A stretch of DNA of 64,000 nt from Planosporangium mesophilum (GTDB taxonomy: Bacteria > Actinomycetota > Actinomycetes > Mycobacteriales > Micromonosporaceae). Where the stretch lies: contig NZ_BOON01000022.1 in the NCBI RefSeq assembly GCF_016863255.1, positions 1 through 64,000 of the forward strand, written 5' to 3'. Every line of letters starts with the position of its first letter. The first letter of the stretch is position 1. This document shows positions 47,553 through 60,050 of this stretch, piece by piece. The notes under the pieces are model-generated. The model ran no database searches. It had not been told where the DNA came from and saw only the letters and a list, made by a program, of their open reading frames with translations. Position numbers and translations under genes: made by a program.

Positions 47553-48572
47553 ATGTCAGTCCCCAAGTTTTCCGGCCGCGCGCCGCGCCGGTTCGTGCCG
47601 GCCACCGCCGTCGGCATGGTCGTGGGCGGGATGATCGCCGCCGTCGTGCTGGTCGTCAGCCTGGTGGGCGTGTTCGGCGGCTTCGACAAGACCACCGGCG
47701 GCGAGATCGGCGTGGTCCGCAACGGCGGCTGGTTCGACAACAACCGGGTACGCCAGGTCATCCAGCCGGGCTCCGGCATGACCTGGACCGGCCTCTGGTC
47801 GGTCACCCACAAGTACCCGGCCCAGCAGCGCTTCTACACCATCACCGCCGACGCCGGCCGGGGTGAGCGCACGGGCGTCGACGTGGTGCGCACCCCGTCC
47901 AGCGACGGCGTCGACCTGGGCATCGAGGGGACCATCTACTTCACCCTGAATCTCGACCCCAAGACGATGACGGAGTTCGACAACAAGTTCGGCACGCGCC
48001 AGTTCCGGGGCATCGACGGCAACCTGCGGTACCCGTACGAGAGCGACGAGGGCTGGAGCACCTTCCTCGACGCGATCGTGCGGCCGGTCATCGACAACGA
48101 CCTGCGGATCCAGATCAGCAGCTTCCGCTGCGCCGAGCTCGTCTCCAGCTGCGCGCTGGTGCAGAACGGCAATGTGACCGGGGCCAACCCCGGCGCGGCG
48201 GTGGTCGCCAACGGCGGCCAGAACAACACGAACATCGCGAAGGTCCAGGACGCGGTGAACAACAGTCTGCCGCGTGACCTCCGGGAGATGCTGGGCGGCG
48301 ACTTCTTCGAGGGCATCAAGTTCAACCTGTCCCGCATCACGCTGCCGCAGACCGTGCAGGACGCGGTGAACAAGGCGCAGGCCGCGTACGCCGCGGTGAG
48401 CGAGGCGCAGGCCCGGGTGGTCCAGGCGCAGGCCGAGGCGGACGCCAACAAGAAGCGCCAGGAAGGCTACAACGCCTGCCCGACGTGCTCGCAGATCGAC
48501 ATCGTCAAGGCGCTGCCGCCGGGGCTCACCACGTACGCGCCCGGCGCCAACACCGCCATCCCGACCAGGTAG
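47553..48572 (+). CDS. SPFH/prohibitin-domain membrane protein
   Basis: The 339-residue protein has one transmembrane helix (about 16-42, VGMVVGGMIAAVVLVVSLVG) then a prohibitin-like SPFH domain (about 45-230): GGEIGVVRNGGWFDNNRVRQ, SDGVDLGIEGTIYFTLNLD and EGWSTFLDAIVRPVIDNDLR. A coiled-coil (about 270-310, NKAQAAYAAVSEAQARVVQA) and a short C-terminal CPTC motif follow. Two Cys in the middle (RCAELVSSCALV) could form a disulfide. It probably forms oligomeric scaffolds outside the membrane. Two small membrane ORFs follow at 11 and 9 bases, forming a likely operon. GGAG 8 bases before the ATG decides the start. Confidence 0.82.
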   Translation: MSVPKFSGRAPRRFVPATAVGMVVGGMIAAVVLVVSLVGVFGGFDKTTGGEIGVVRNGGWFDNNRVRQVIQPGSGMTWTGLWSVTHKYPAQQRFYTITADAGRGERTGVDVVRTPSSDGVDLGIEGTIYFTLNLDPKTMTEFDNKFGTRQFRGIDGNLRYPYESDEGWSTFLDAIVRPVIDNDLRIQISSFRCAELVSSCALVQNGNVTGANPGAAVVANGGQNNTNIAKVQDAVNNSLPRDLREMLGGDFFEGIKFNLSRITLPQTVQDAVNKAQAAYAAVSEAQARVVQAQAEADANKKRQEGYNACPTCSQIDIVKALPPGLTTYAPGANTAIPTR

Positions 48573-48583
48573 CGGAGTCCGCC

Positions 48584-48925
48584 GTGCGTGCGCTCGCCCT
48601 GCTCCTCGCGCTCACCGTGGTGCTGCTCGTGATCGTCTGCGTCGGCGTGGTGGCCACCACGCTCGGCCGGCGCGCCCAACGCAGACGGCACCGGCAGGCA
48701 CGGTGGCGGCTGCGCCACTACGAGGAGCGGGGCGAGACCGTCGTCGCGGTGAGCCTGTCGGCGGCGGCCGGCCCGCTCCTCGACGAGCACGTCGTCGCGC
48801 GCATCCCGGACGGGGCCGCCGACTGGACCGAACGGTTCCTGCTCGCCAAGGAGGTTGCCGAGGAGCGGGCGTACCACCTCAACTCCGCCGGCGACGATGC
48901 GATCGGGAACGGTGCGACGCGATAG
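48584..48925 (+). CDS. Small single-pass membrane protein
   Basis: The 113-residue protein has one N-terminal transmembrane helix (about 3-26, ALALLLALTVVLLVIVCVGVV), an Arg/His-rich juxtamembrane segment (RRAQRRRHRQARWRLRHYEE, about 29-48) and a small cytoplasmic domain with TVVAVSLSAAAGPLLDEHVV and DWTERFLLAKEVAEERAYHL. I do not recognise a family. The GTG start lies 11 bases after the SPFH stop, so it is probably translated in the same operon and may be a partner of the SPFH scaffold. Confidence 0.75.
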   Translation: MRALALLLALTVVLLVIVCVGVVATTLGRRAQRRRHRQARWRLRHYEERGETVVAVSLSAAAGPLLDEHVVARIPDGAADWTERFLLAKEVAEERAYHLNSAGDDAIGNGATR

Positions 48926-48934
48926 CGTGCAGCC

Positions 48935-49060
48935 ATGGCCGTAACGCTGCACGTCGTCCTCGTCGTCGCCGCGCTCGGCTGCGTGGTGCTGATGGCGCGC
49001 GCCCGGCGGTCGGCCCGCTCGACCGACGCCGCCGAGCCGGAGCCCGGGAACGACGAGTAG
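48935..49060 (+). CDS. Very small single-helix membrane protein (41 residues)
   Basis: A short frame beginning MAVTLHVVLVVAALGCVVLM then ARARRSARST, with one transmembrane helix (about 4-20) and an acidic tail (DAAEPEPGNDE). Its ATG is 9 bases after the stop of the preceding membrane ORF, and its TAG is 2 bases from the stop of the convergent Nudix gene. It completes the SPFH operon. No recognisable family; coding status rests on tight spacing and the clean helix-basic-acidic layout. Confidence 0.5.
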   Translation: MAVTLHVVLVVAALGCVVLMARARRSARSTDAAEPEPGNDE

Positions 49061-49062
49061 GT

Positions 49063-49998
49063 CTACCGTCCGTGACCGGCGGCGAGGATGCGCTGGCGTA
49101 CCCGGCGCGCCTCGTCGCCGTACCGTGGGTCTGCCGTGAGGTTTTCGAGCAGGCTGAGAGCCTCGTCGGTACGGCGGGCCTCGGCGAGGCGGCCGGCGAG
49201 CCACAGGTTCATGCGGGGGAGGACAGTCGCCTCCCGGCGCAGCGCGGCGGTCAGGTCGTCGCCGGCATAGCGGCGGCTCAGGTACTCGTACAGGGTGAGC
49301 GTCGCCCGATCGTCACCGGCGGCGGCGATCTGTCGCAGGTCCTCGACCCGGTTGGTGTCGACCAGCAGCCGCATGAGGCGCACGAAAGCGCACCGGTGCC
49401 CCTCGTCCGTCATCGCGCGCAGCGCGTCGTCGCGGCCCTGGGCCAGCAGCAGGTCGGCGCGGCGGTGGCAGGTGCGGTGGGCGTCGGCGAGGGGGCAGAC
49501 GTACAGGTCGGACAGGTAGGTCCAGTCGGCGTACCGGTCGTCGTCATCGCCGGGGTACGGCTGCGGTTCGCCGCCGGCCAGCCGGGCGTACTGGGCCGAT
49601 GCCAGGAACCGGGTCAGTACCTCTACGGTGCCGGGGGTGAACTCCCGGCCGTCGAAGGCCTCGGCGGCCGGAACGAAGACCATGGCGGCGCCCTCGCCGA
49701 GGATCACGTCCTCCGGTACCGCGCAGGTGGAGCCGGAGAAGTAGTGCTTGACCAGGCCGTGCTCCGGCAACGTCTGCACCTCGAACAGGCCCAGCTCGTC
49801 GTCGGGGCGCAGCATCGCCTCCTCCCACAGTTCCCGCCGCGCCGCCTGCTCGGGCGACTCGCCGGGCTCGCGGTGCCCGCCCGGCAGACCCCACCTGTCC
49901 GGGAAGTTGGGCGCCTGGCTGTCGCGCAGTTGAAGCAGCAGCGCCCCGGACCGGTCCACGAGCAACACGAGGGAGATCTGAATCAGGGGGTCGGTCAC
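49063..49998 (-). CDS. Nudix hydrolase with helical C-terminal extension
   Basis: The 311-residue protein has an N-terminal Nudix domain (about 1-145) with the Nudix box GGHREPGESPEQAARRELWE followed by EAMLRPDD (about 40-67); the metal-binding REL-WEE residues are intact, so it should hydrolyse a nucleoside-diphosphate-X compound. After position 150 it continues with helical, tetratricopeptide-like sequence (RYADWTYLSDLYVCPLADAH, LAGRLAEARRTDEALSLLEN), which is unusual and may bind a partner. No Nudix subtype signature is clear enough to name a substrate. GTG start with AAGGTGA 6 bases upstream. Confidence 0.87.
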   Translation of the reverse strand: MTDPLIQISLVLLVDRSGALLLQLRDSQAPNFPDRWGLPGGHREPGESPEQAARRELWEEAMLRPDDELGLFEVQTLPEHGLVKHYFSGSTCAVPEDVILGEGAAMVFVPAAEAFDGREFTPGTVEVLTRFLASAQYARLAGGEPQPYPGDDDDRYADWTYLSDLYVCPLADAHRTCHRRADLLLAQGRDDALRAMTDEGHRCAFVRLMRLLVDTNRVEDLRQIAAAGDDRATLTLYEYLSRRYAGDDLTAALRREATVLPRMNLWLAGRLAEARRTDEALSLLENLTADPRYGDEARRVRQRILAAGHGR

Positions 49999-50078
49999 GA
50001 GGTCACCTTATGCCGCGGCCGCGGCGATCCGGGGTAATCCGTTGGTCCGTGGTGGGCGGTGCGGCCTAGGCTGCGACC

Positions 50079-50747
50079 GTGGCGCATCTGATCTCGGTCA
50101 ACCTCGCGGTTCCCCGGCCCAACCCCGCCAAGGGAGTCGGGATAACCGGCATCGACAAGCGGCCGGCGACCGGACCGGTCGAGGTGCGCGCACCCGGCCC
50201 GAAGGGCACCGGGCTCGGCAGTGGCCTGGTGGGGGACCGGATCTTCGACACCGCCCACCACGGTGGAGACGATCAGGCCGTGTACGCGTACGCCCGGGAG
50301 GATCTCGACGCCTGGGAGGCGGAGCTGGGCCGGACGCTGCCCGACGGGGTGTTCGGCGAGAACCTGACCACCACCGGGCTGGACGTCACCGGGGCGCTGA
50401 TCGGTGAGCGCTGGCGCATCGGTGACCAGGTCGTCCTGGAGGTCGCCGTGCCGCGGATCCCGTGCGGCACGTTCGCGCAGTGGATGGCAGAGCAGCGGTG
50501 GGTCAAGCGCTTCACGGTCCGGGCGATCCCCGGCGCGTACCTGCGGGTGGTCACCGCCGGTCAGATCCGCGCCGGGGATCGGATCGTCGTGGTCGACCGG
50601 CCCGGGCACAACGTGACGGTGGGCGTGACGTTCCGGGCCCTGACCCGCGAGCCCGAGCTGCTGCCCCGGCTGCGCGAGGTCGACGCGATGCCGGCGGACG
50701 TGAAGGCGCTCGCCGCCCGCCGCGCGGCGCCGTACCCCGGCGAATGA
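50079..50747 (+). CDS. MOSC-domain protein (YiiM-like)
   Basis: The 222-residue protein is a MOSC domain with VGDRIFDTAHHGGDDQAVYA (about 51-70), GENLTTTGLDVTGALIGERW (about 92-111) and the conserved Cys in AVPRIPCGTFAQWMAE (about 128). MOSC domains are thought to carry sulfur or bind the molybdenum cofactor. YiiM-type members reduce N-hydroxylated compounds with a reductase partner; no such partner is adjacent. The GTG start at 50079 has only a weak ribosome site. Its last codons are duplicated by a 30-bp tandem repeat that contains the stop codon. Confidence 0.88.
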   Translation: MAHLISVNLAVPRPNPAKGVGITGIDKRPATGPVEVRAPGPKGTGLGSGLVGDRIFDTAHHGGDDQAVYAYAREDLDAWEAELGRTLPDGVFGENLTTTGLDVTGALIGERWRIGDQVVLEVAVPRIPCGTFAQWMAEQRWVKRFTVRAIPGAYLRVVTAGQIRAGDRIVVVDRPGHNVTVGVTFRALTREPELLPRLREVDAMPADVKALAARRAAPYPGE

Positions 50748-50790
50748 CATCGGCCGGCGCCGTACCCCGGCGAATGACATCGGCCGGCGC
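50731..50790. repeat. Exact 30-bp tandem duplication over the MOSC stop codon
   Basis: Positions 50731-50760 are repeated exactly at 50761-50790. The first copy contains the MOSC gene's TGA; the second copy is thus non-coding. The start of a third copy (CGT then divergence) follows. It indicates recent slippage or unequal exchange. Confidence 0.92.
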
Positions 50791-50840
50791 CGTCCCGCGT
50801 TATCCGCGCGGGTGACGCCGGCCGTCCGTCGTCGGAGTCG

Positions 50841-52484
50841 TCAGACCCGGAACCGCCCCACCGCAGCCTGCAGCTCGGCGGCCAGGTTGGCCAGTTCGGT
50901 CGCGGCCTGGTCGGCCTCGGTCAGGCTGGCCGTGGTGGTCTGCGTGGCGGAGGCCACGCCACCGATGTTCCCGGCGATGTCGGCCGCGCCGTGGGCGGCG
51001 TCGGCGACGCTGCGGCTCATCTCGCTGGTCGTGGAGGTCTGCTGCTCCACCGCCGAGGCGATCGTGACCTGGTAGTCGTTGATCTTCTCGATGATCCGGC
51101 CGATCTCGCCGATCGCCTCGACCGCGTTGGTGGTGTCCGCCTGGATGGCCTCGACCCGGCGGGAGATGTCCTCGGTCGCCTTGGCGGTCTCCTGAGCGAG
51201 GTCCTTGACCTCGCTCGCCACGACGGCGAAGCCCTTGCCCGCCTCGCCGGCGCGGGCCGCCTCGATGGTGGCGTTGAGGGCCAGCAGGTTGGTCTGCTCC
51301 GCGATGGAGGTGATCACCTTGATGACGTTGCCGATCTCGGCCGAGGACTCGCCGAGCTTGGACACCGTCTGGTTGGTCGACTCGGCCACGCCGACCGCCT
51401 CCGAGGCGACCCGCGCCGCACTGTGGGCGTTCTCGGCGATCTCGCGGATCGAGGCGTCCATCTCCTCGGCGCCGGCGGCCACGGTCTGCACGTTGCTCGA
51501 CACCCCGCCGGCGGCGCCGGCCACCACGTCGGCCTGGGAGGCGGCCTCCTTGGCGCTGACGCCGATGCGCGCCGTCACCCCGGCCAGCTTCTCCGAGGTC
51601 GCGCCGAGGGTACGGGCGCCGGTGGTCAGGGTCTCCACGATCGAGCGGATGCCGTCGTTGGCGCGGTTGACCGACGTGGCGATCCGGCCCAGTTCGTCAC
51701 GGGAGTACACCTCGGCCCTGCGGGTCAGGTCACCCTCGCCGATGGCGTTCAGCGCGTCGACGACGCTGCCGAGCTGGCGCCGCGACATCCGGGCGAACCA
51801 GATGCCCACCGCGAAGGCCAGCAGCAGGCCGAAGGTGAGCGAGCCGATGAGCAGGTTGCGGGCGGTGTCGTACCGGTCGGCGGCGGCCGCGATCAGCGCG
51901 TCGGCCTCGTCGTGCTCGGCCTTCTGCATGGCGGCCAGGGCCTGGTCCATGGCGGCCTCGTTACCCACGAACCCTTCGGTGATCTTGTCCGGCGCCGGCA
52001 TGGTCCAGCCGGGCGGCGGCGCCTGCTGGAAGAAGATGACGTCGCGAAGCGTGCGGTGATCGTTCCAGGCGCGCTCGAACTTGTCGATCCCCGCCAGCCG
52101 TGCCGGGGAACCGGCGGCGAGCCTGCGGTACTCCGCGACCGCCTGCTTGACCTGCGCGTCGGCCCGCTGCAGGCTCTCCTTGCCCTGCGCCTGCAGGCCG
52201 CCGACCTGGTTGACGAGCAGGAACAGGCCCCGGAACATGGTGCCGAAGCCGCCCCGCAGCTCGCTGAGCTGCTGCATGCTGTTGACGTGGTTCGTCTTCA
52301 TCGTCTTGAGGTCGTCGTCCGCCGCTGACATTCGCGTCAGTGACAGCGTGCTGACGGTGACGGCGACGAGCGCCATGACCACGACCGGGATCGCGGACTT
52401 CGCGGTGGTACCGCGGTCGGCGAACCAACCGGCGATGGGATTGCGGCGGACCGTGATGTCCGCCGTTGAGATCATGCTGGCCAT
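50841..52484 (-). CDS. Methyl-accepting chemotaxis protein
   Basis: The 547-residue receptor has a transmembrane helix (about 30-50), a four-helix-bundle ligand-binding region (about 52-210, 4HB_MCP-like), a second transmembrane helix (about 215-235), HAMP (about 236-290) and the MCP signalling domain (about 300-545). The hairpin tip reads [20 protein letters not shown] followed by [20 protein letters not shown], the highly conserved MCP signal motif. No C-terminal CheR-binding pentapeptide is visible (the end is GRFRV). It implies a chemotaxis system elsewhere and thus a motile stage, such as zoospores. ATG at 52484 is preferred; ATG at 52475 is also possible. Confidence 0.93.
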   Translation of the reverse strand: MASMISTADITVRRNPIAGWFADRGTTAKSAIPVVVMALVAVTVSTLSLTRMSAADDDLKTMKTNHVNSMQQLSELRGGFGTMFRGLFLLVNQVGGLQAQGKESLQRADAQVKQAVAEYRRLAAGSPARLAGIDKFERAWNDHRTLRDVIFFQQAPPPGWTMPAPDKITEGFVGNEAAMDQALAAMQKAEHDEADALIAAAADRYDTARNLLIGSLTFGLLLAFAVGIWFARMSRRQLGSVVDALNAIGEGDLTRRAEVYSRDELGRIATSVNRANDGIRSIVETLTTGARTLGATSEKLAGVTARIGVSAKEAASQADVVAGAAGGVSSNVQTVAAGAEEMDASIREIAENAHSAARVASEAVGVAESTNQTVSKLGESSAEIGNVIKVITSIAEQTNLLALNATIEAARAGEAGKGFAVVASEVKDLAQETAKATEDISRRVEAIQADTTNAVEAIGEIGRIIEKINDYQVTIASAVEQQTSTTSEMSRSVADAAHGAADIAGNIGGVASATQTTTASLTEADQAATELANLAAELQAAVGRFRV

Positions 52485-52669
52485 GGTCTTTCGCACCTTC
52501 CCCGTCGTCACGCTCACCGGCAGCCCGGCTCGTCGGGACTCATCGGCAGGGCACCGGCCAGGCTGAGTGAAGTTGCACGCGGTTATCTTTTGCACGACGT
52601 GCGCCGATGGTTGCGTCCGCGCCAGCCGGGTAAGCGAAACACGTGCACCCGTCACCGGAGGAGATCCAC

Positions 52670-55470
<2,801 letters not shown>

Positions 55471-55474
<4 letters not shown>

Positions 55475-57744
55475 GACAGTGCTCCTCCGGCCAGCAGCGC
55501 GACGGGGTAGGTGTCCAGCAGGTCTGCCAGCGGCACCGCGCCGGCGGTGAAACGTCGGCCGGTGAGGACGTCGGTGAGCGGAGAAGGCAGCGGCAGCCGG
55601 GTGTCACCCCAGCCACCGCCCCGCCGCAGGCCGACCGGCAGCCGGGTGGCGACGGAGATGGCACCACCGCGGTCGAACGCGACCACGTGGTCGGCGGCGG
55701 GGCCCTCGGCCGCCAGCGGCTCATAGCCGGTGAAAAGCTCCGGGCGGTCCCGGCGCAACCGCAGCGCCCGGCTGGTGACCAGCAGCTTCGCGGCGCCCGA
55801 CGCGTCGACGGGCGGCCGCCAGCCGGCGTCCAGGCGGGCCAGCAATTCGCGGCGGGCGGGGAAGTCGACCGGGCGTCGGTTGTCCGGGTCGACCAGCGAG
55901 TAGTCCCACAGCTCGGTGCCCTGGTACACGTCGGGGGCACCCGGCATGGTGAGCTGCACCAGCTTCTGGCCCAGCGAGTTGGACCAGCCGGCGGCGGTGA
56001 CCGTGTCGACGAACCCGCTGACGTCCGCCCGTAGCGCGGGGTCGTCGTAGACCGCGTCCACGACCGCGTGCATCGCCCGTTCGAAGTCCGGGTCGGGGTC
56101 GGCCCACGACGTCGACGTCGCCGCCTCGCGGGCGGCCTTCTCCGCGTACGCGTGCAGCCGTTCCCGCTCGATCGGCCACGCCCCGACGACGGCCTGCCAC
56201 AGCAGCTGGGCCATCGCCACGTCGTTCGACGACCCGGTGGGCAGCGGCACGCGGGTCATCCACCGCTGCACCGCCGAGGCCCACGCGGTGGGAAGTTCGG
56301 AGAGTACGGCCAACCGCGCGCGCACGTCCTCGGAGCGCTTGGTGTCGTGTGTGGACAGTGCGGTCATCCCCGTGGGCCAGCGGCGCTGCCGGGCCCCGGC
56401 CGCGGCGTGGAAGTCCGCGACCGCAACGCCGAAGTGGCCCGGGTCGCCACCGACCTCGTTGGCCGCGGTGAACCGGCTGTACCGGTAGAAGGCGGTGTCT
56501 TCGACGCCCTTGGCCATCACCGCGCCGGTGTACTGCTGGAAGCGTACGGCCAGCTCGTCGTCCGGGTCGGAGAGGCGCGGCGTGAGGGCCTCGACCGCCG
56601 CGGCCAGGTCGGGGCGGTGCGCCGATGCCGCCGTGAGCGCTGACGTCAGGTGCCCGGCGCCGGCCGGCAGGTACGAGCGGTACACCGGGAAGTGCGTGGC
56701 GATCTCGGCGAGCGCCTCCCGCGCGGCCGGCACGTCCGGTGCGAAGCGCCCGAGGCGGGTCAGCTCGGCGGCGAGCAGTTTCGTGGCCGCCTCCTGCTTG
56801 CCCCGGTGCACCTCCTCGGGCCAGTCGGACGGGGAGAGTCGGCTGAACGCGCCCTCGGCCGCCGGGTCCACGAACAGCCCGGACACCTCGCGCAGCGCGT
56901 CGTACCCGGTGGTACCGGCGACCGGCCAGTCCGGCAGCTCCTCGCCGACCTCCAGGATCTTCTCCACGACCAGCCAGGCGTCCGGCGCCGCGTCGGCCAG
57001 CCGCCGCAGGTACCCGGCCGGGTCACGCAATCCGTCGGGGTGGTCGATCCGGATGCCGTCCAGCTCGCCGGACGTGTACCAGCGCAGCACCTCGCGGTGG
57101 GTGGCGTCGAACACCGAGGGGTCCTCGACCCGGATGCCGGCCAGCTCGGCGATGGCGAAGAACCGCCGGTAGTTGATCTCGGCGTTGCCCCGCCGCCACG
57201 ACACCAGCTCGTAGTGCTGGCGGTCATGGATCTCGGCCGGGCTGCCGGAGTCGCCTGTGCCCGGCGCGATCGGGTACCGGTGGTCGTAGTAGTGCAGCTC
57301 GTCGCCGACCACTTCGAGCTTCTCGATCTCCTCGGACCCGTCGCCCAGCACCGGCAACAGGATCCGCGGGCGGGACCAGTCGATGTCGAACCAGTGCGCG
57401 TACGCCGACTCCCGGCCGTGCCGCAGCACGTCCCACCACGCGGGGTTGGCCTCCGGTACCGCCACCCCGACGTGGTTGGGCACGATGTCCACGACCAGGC
57501 CGAGCCCGGCCGAGCGGAGGGTGTCGACCAGCCGGCGCCGACCCTCCTCGCCGCCGAGCTGCGGGCTGACCCGGGAGTGGTTGACGACGTCGTACCCGTG
57601 CTCCGAGCCGGGCGTGGCCTCCAGCAGGGGAGCGGTGTACAGGTGGCTGGCGCCGAGCGTGGCGAGGTAGTCGACGAGCCCGGCGGTGGCGTCGAGGTCG
57701 AAGCCGGGCTGCACCTGCACCCGGTACGTGGAGACCGGTCGCAC
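55471..57744 (-). CDS. treY: Malto-oligosyltrehalose synthase
   Basis: The 757-residue GH13 enzyme starts RPVSTYRVQVQPGFDLDAT (2-20), the characteristic TreY opening. It has LVVDIVPNHVG (about 82-92), ELDGIRIDHPDGLRDP with the nucleophile Asp (about 232-247), LVVEKILEVGEELPDWPVAG with the acid Glu (about 260-279), and STHDTKRSEDVRARL. TreY converts the reducing-end linkage of maltodextrins to an alpha,alpha-1,1 bond, using glucan chains released by the upstream GlgX/TreX. GTG start at 57744, one base after the glgX stop. Confidence 0.95.
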
Positions 57745-57745
57745 C

Positions 57746-59863
57746 TCAGGCCGCCCGCTTCAGCACGATGAACGACCGGTCGCGCACGTGCAGCTTCCCG
57801 CCGGCCTCGACCGTCTGCGATGACTTCACGTACTCGCTGGGGAACTCGCCGGTGTCGATGACCAGTTCCCACTTCTGCCCGAACTCGGCGGGTGGCAGCA
57901 CGAACTCCAGCCAGTCGTGGTGGGCGTTGAAACAGAGGATGAACGAGTCATCGACCAGTCGCTCGCCGCGCGGGCCCGTCTCCTTGATGCCCTCGCCGTT
58001 GACGAAGAGCATGACCGAGCGGCCGAAGTCGGTGTCCCAGTCCTCCTCGGCCATCTCCCGCGCGTCGGGGGTGAACCAGCCCAGGTCCGGGATCGGCGTA
58101 CCGCTGACCCGGCGCACCGGGCGGCCGGTGAAGAACCGGCGGCGGCGGAAGACCGGGTGCTTGGCCCGGAACTCGATCAGGGTCCGGGTGAACTTGAGCA
58201 TCTGCTCGTCGGCGTTCGCCCAGTCCACCCAGCTCAGCTCGCTGTCCTGGCAGTACACGTTGTTGTTGCCCCGCTGGGTGCGGCCGAGCTCGTCACCGTG
58301 CCCGATCAGCGGCACGCCCTGTGACAGCAGCACGGTGGCGAGCAGGTTGCGCCGCTGCCGGCCCCGCAGTGCGAGGATGTCCGGGTCGTCGGTGGGCCCC
58401 TCGGCGCCGCAGTTCCAGGATCGGTTGTGGCCCTCGCCGTCGCGGTTGTCCTCGCCGTTGTCCTCGTTGTGCTTCTCGTTGTACGAGACCAGGTCGGTCA
58501 GGGTGAAACCGTCGTGGACGGTGACGAAGTTGACGCTGGCGAGCGGTCGCCGCCCGTCGTCGGCGTACAGGTCGGCCGAGCCCGAGATTCGGCTGGCGAA
58601 CTCGCCGAGGGTGGCGGGCTCGCCGCGCCAGAAGTCGCGTACGGTGTCGCGGAACTTGCCGTTCCACTCCGTCCACAGTGGTGGGAAGTTGCCGACCTGG
58701 TAGCCGCCGGGGCCGACGTCCCACGGCTCGGCGATCAGCTTGACGTTGCCGACGACCGGGTCCTGCTGTACCACCTCGAAGAACGTCGAGAGCCGGTCGA
58801 CCTCGTAGAACTCGCGGGCGAGGGTGGCGGCGAGGTCGAAGCGGAAGCCGTCGACGTGCATCTCCTGCACCCAGTACCGCAGCGAGTCCATGATCAACTG
58901 GAGCGTGTGCGGGCTGCGCACGTTGAGGCTGTTGCCGCAGCCGGTGTAGTCCATGTAGTACTGCGGGTCGTCGTCGACGAGCCGGTAGTACGAGGGGTTG
59001 TCGATGCCGCGGAAGCTCAGCGTGGGACCGAGGTGGTTGCCCTCGGCGGTGTGGTTGTAGACGACGTCGAGGATGACCTCGATGCCGGCCTCGTGCAGCG
59101 CCTTCACCATCGCCCGGAACTCCTGCACCTGCTGCCCGCCGTGACCCATGGACGAGTACGCGTAGTGCGGCGCGAAGTACCCGATCGTGTTGTAGCCCCA
59201 GTAGTTGGAGAGGTTCCGGTCGGCGAGGTGGTGGTCGTTGACGAACTGGTGCACCGGCATCAGTTCGATCGCGGTGACCCCCAGCGTCGTGAGGTGCTCG
59301 ATCATGGCCGGGTGCGCGATGCCGGCGTACGTACCGCGCAGGTCCTCCGGGATCTCCGGGTGCTGGAAGGTCAGCCCCTTGACGTGCGCCTCGTAGAAGA
59401 CGGTCTCGTGGTACGGGGTCCGCGGCGGCCGGTCGTTGCCCCAGTCGAAGTACGGGTTGACGACGACCGCCTTGGGCATGAACGGCGCGGAGTCGGTCTC
59501 CGACATGCGCTCCGGATCGTCGAACTCGTACGCGTAGACCGCCGGGTCCCAGTCGATGTCACCGTCGATCGCCTTCGCGTACGGGTCGATCAGCAGCTTG
59601 TGCGGGTTGCAGCGCAGCCCCCGCGCGGGGTCGTACGGCCCGTGTATCCGGTAGCCGTAGCGCTGCCCGGGCTCGATGCCCGGCAGGTAGGCGTGCCACA
59701 CGAAACCGTCGACCTCGGTGAGGTCGACGCGGGTCTCGGTGCCGTCGGGGTCGAACAGGCAGAGCTCCACCCGGTCGGCGGTCTCGGAATAGAGCGCGAA
59801 GTTCGTCCCCGCGCCGTCGTAGCTGGCGCCCAGTGGGTACCGAGTTCCCGGCCACACCTGCAT
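57746..59863 (-). CDS. glgX: Glycogen debranching isoamylase-type enzyme (TreX/GlgX)
   Basis: The 705-residue GH13 enzyme begins QVWPGTRYPLGASYDGAGTN (2-21), with a CBM48 domain (to about 130) then catalytic motifs DVVYNHTAEGNHLGPTLSF (about 264-282), HVDGFRFDLAATLAREF with the nucleophile Asp, LIAEPWDVGPGGYQVGNFPP with the acid Glu, and NFVTVHDGFTLTDLVSYNEK. It hydrolyses alpha-1,6 branches of glycogen to linear chains for TreY. ATG at 59863 has AGGAG 8 bases upstream. In the 187-base upstream gap the CCGTTTGGCCC and GGGCAAACGG blocks form widely spaced complementary arms; a promoter there is likely. Confidence 0.94.
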   Translation of the reverse strand: MQVWPGTRYPLGASYDGAGTNFALYSETADRVELCLFDPDGTETRVDLTEVDGFVWHAYLPGIEPGQRYGYRIHGPYDPARGLRCNPHKLLIDPYAKAIDGDIDWDPAVYAYEFDDPERMSETDSAPFMPKAVVVNPYFDWGNDRPPRTPYHETVFYEAHVKGLTFQHPEIPEDLRGTYAGIAHPAMIEHLTTLGVTAIELMPVHQFVNDHHLADRNLSNYWGYNTIGYFAPHYAYSSMGHGGQQVQEFRAMVKALHEAGIEVILDVVYNHTAEGNHLGPTLSFRGIDNPSYYRLVDDDPQYYMDYTGCGNSLNVRSPHTLQLIMDSLRYWVQEMHVDGFRFDLAATLAREFYEVDRLSTFFEVVQQDPVVGNVKLIAEPWDVGPGGYQVGNFPPLWTEWNGKFRDTVRDFWRGEPATLGEFASRISGSADLYADDGRRPLASVNFVTVHDGFTLTDLVSYNEKHNEDNGEDNRDGEGHNRSWNCGAEGPTDDPDILALRGRQRRNLLATVLLSQGVPLIGHGDELGRTQRGNNNVYCQDSELSWVDWANADEQMLKFTRTLIEFRAKHPVFRRRRFFTGRPVRRVSGTPIPDLGWFTPDAREMAEEDWDTDFGRSVMLFVNGEGIKETGPRGERLVDDSFILCFNAHHDWLEFVLPPAEFGQKWELVIDTGEFPSEYVKSSQTVEAGGKLHVRDRSFIVLKRAA

Positions 59864-60050
59864 CTGTCCGCTCCTGCCTGGTGTCCTACGGCCCGCCACG
59901 TGTGCCGGCTGTCGGCTCCGTTTGCCCTATGGCGGTCCGCCGTAATCATGAGCCGAGACACATGATCGGATGAGGCAGGCGGGGCCAAACGGACTATATC
60001 CGCCATTACCGGATGATCGACAATCTTGGGATCCCGGCCGACTCCCATGA

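Noticed and set aside
45416..47812. A 798-codon frame antisense to recD2
   Set aside because: GC-skewed third positions generate long antisense frames in this genome; the product is low-complexity and the sense strand has all helicase motifs.
49995..50780. A minus-strand frame over the MOSC gene beginning with a repeated MSFAGVRRR
   Set aside because: The repeat is only the 30-bp DNA duplication read in another frame; the protein has no recognisable features and the MOSC gene is convincing.
52570..52630. Two CGTGCAA direct repeats 17 bp apart in the chemotaxis/aldo-keto reductase intergenic region
   Set aside because: Could be promoter elements, but seven-base repeats are weak and I found no flagellar sigma-28-type promoter to support a role.
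59900..60050. CATGATC-type motifs upstream of glgX as further copies of the palindromic repeat
   Set aside because: They lack the TTTTCCGGGTC core and a consistent hairpin; similarity is limited to the short ATCATG/CATGATC words.
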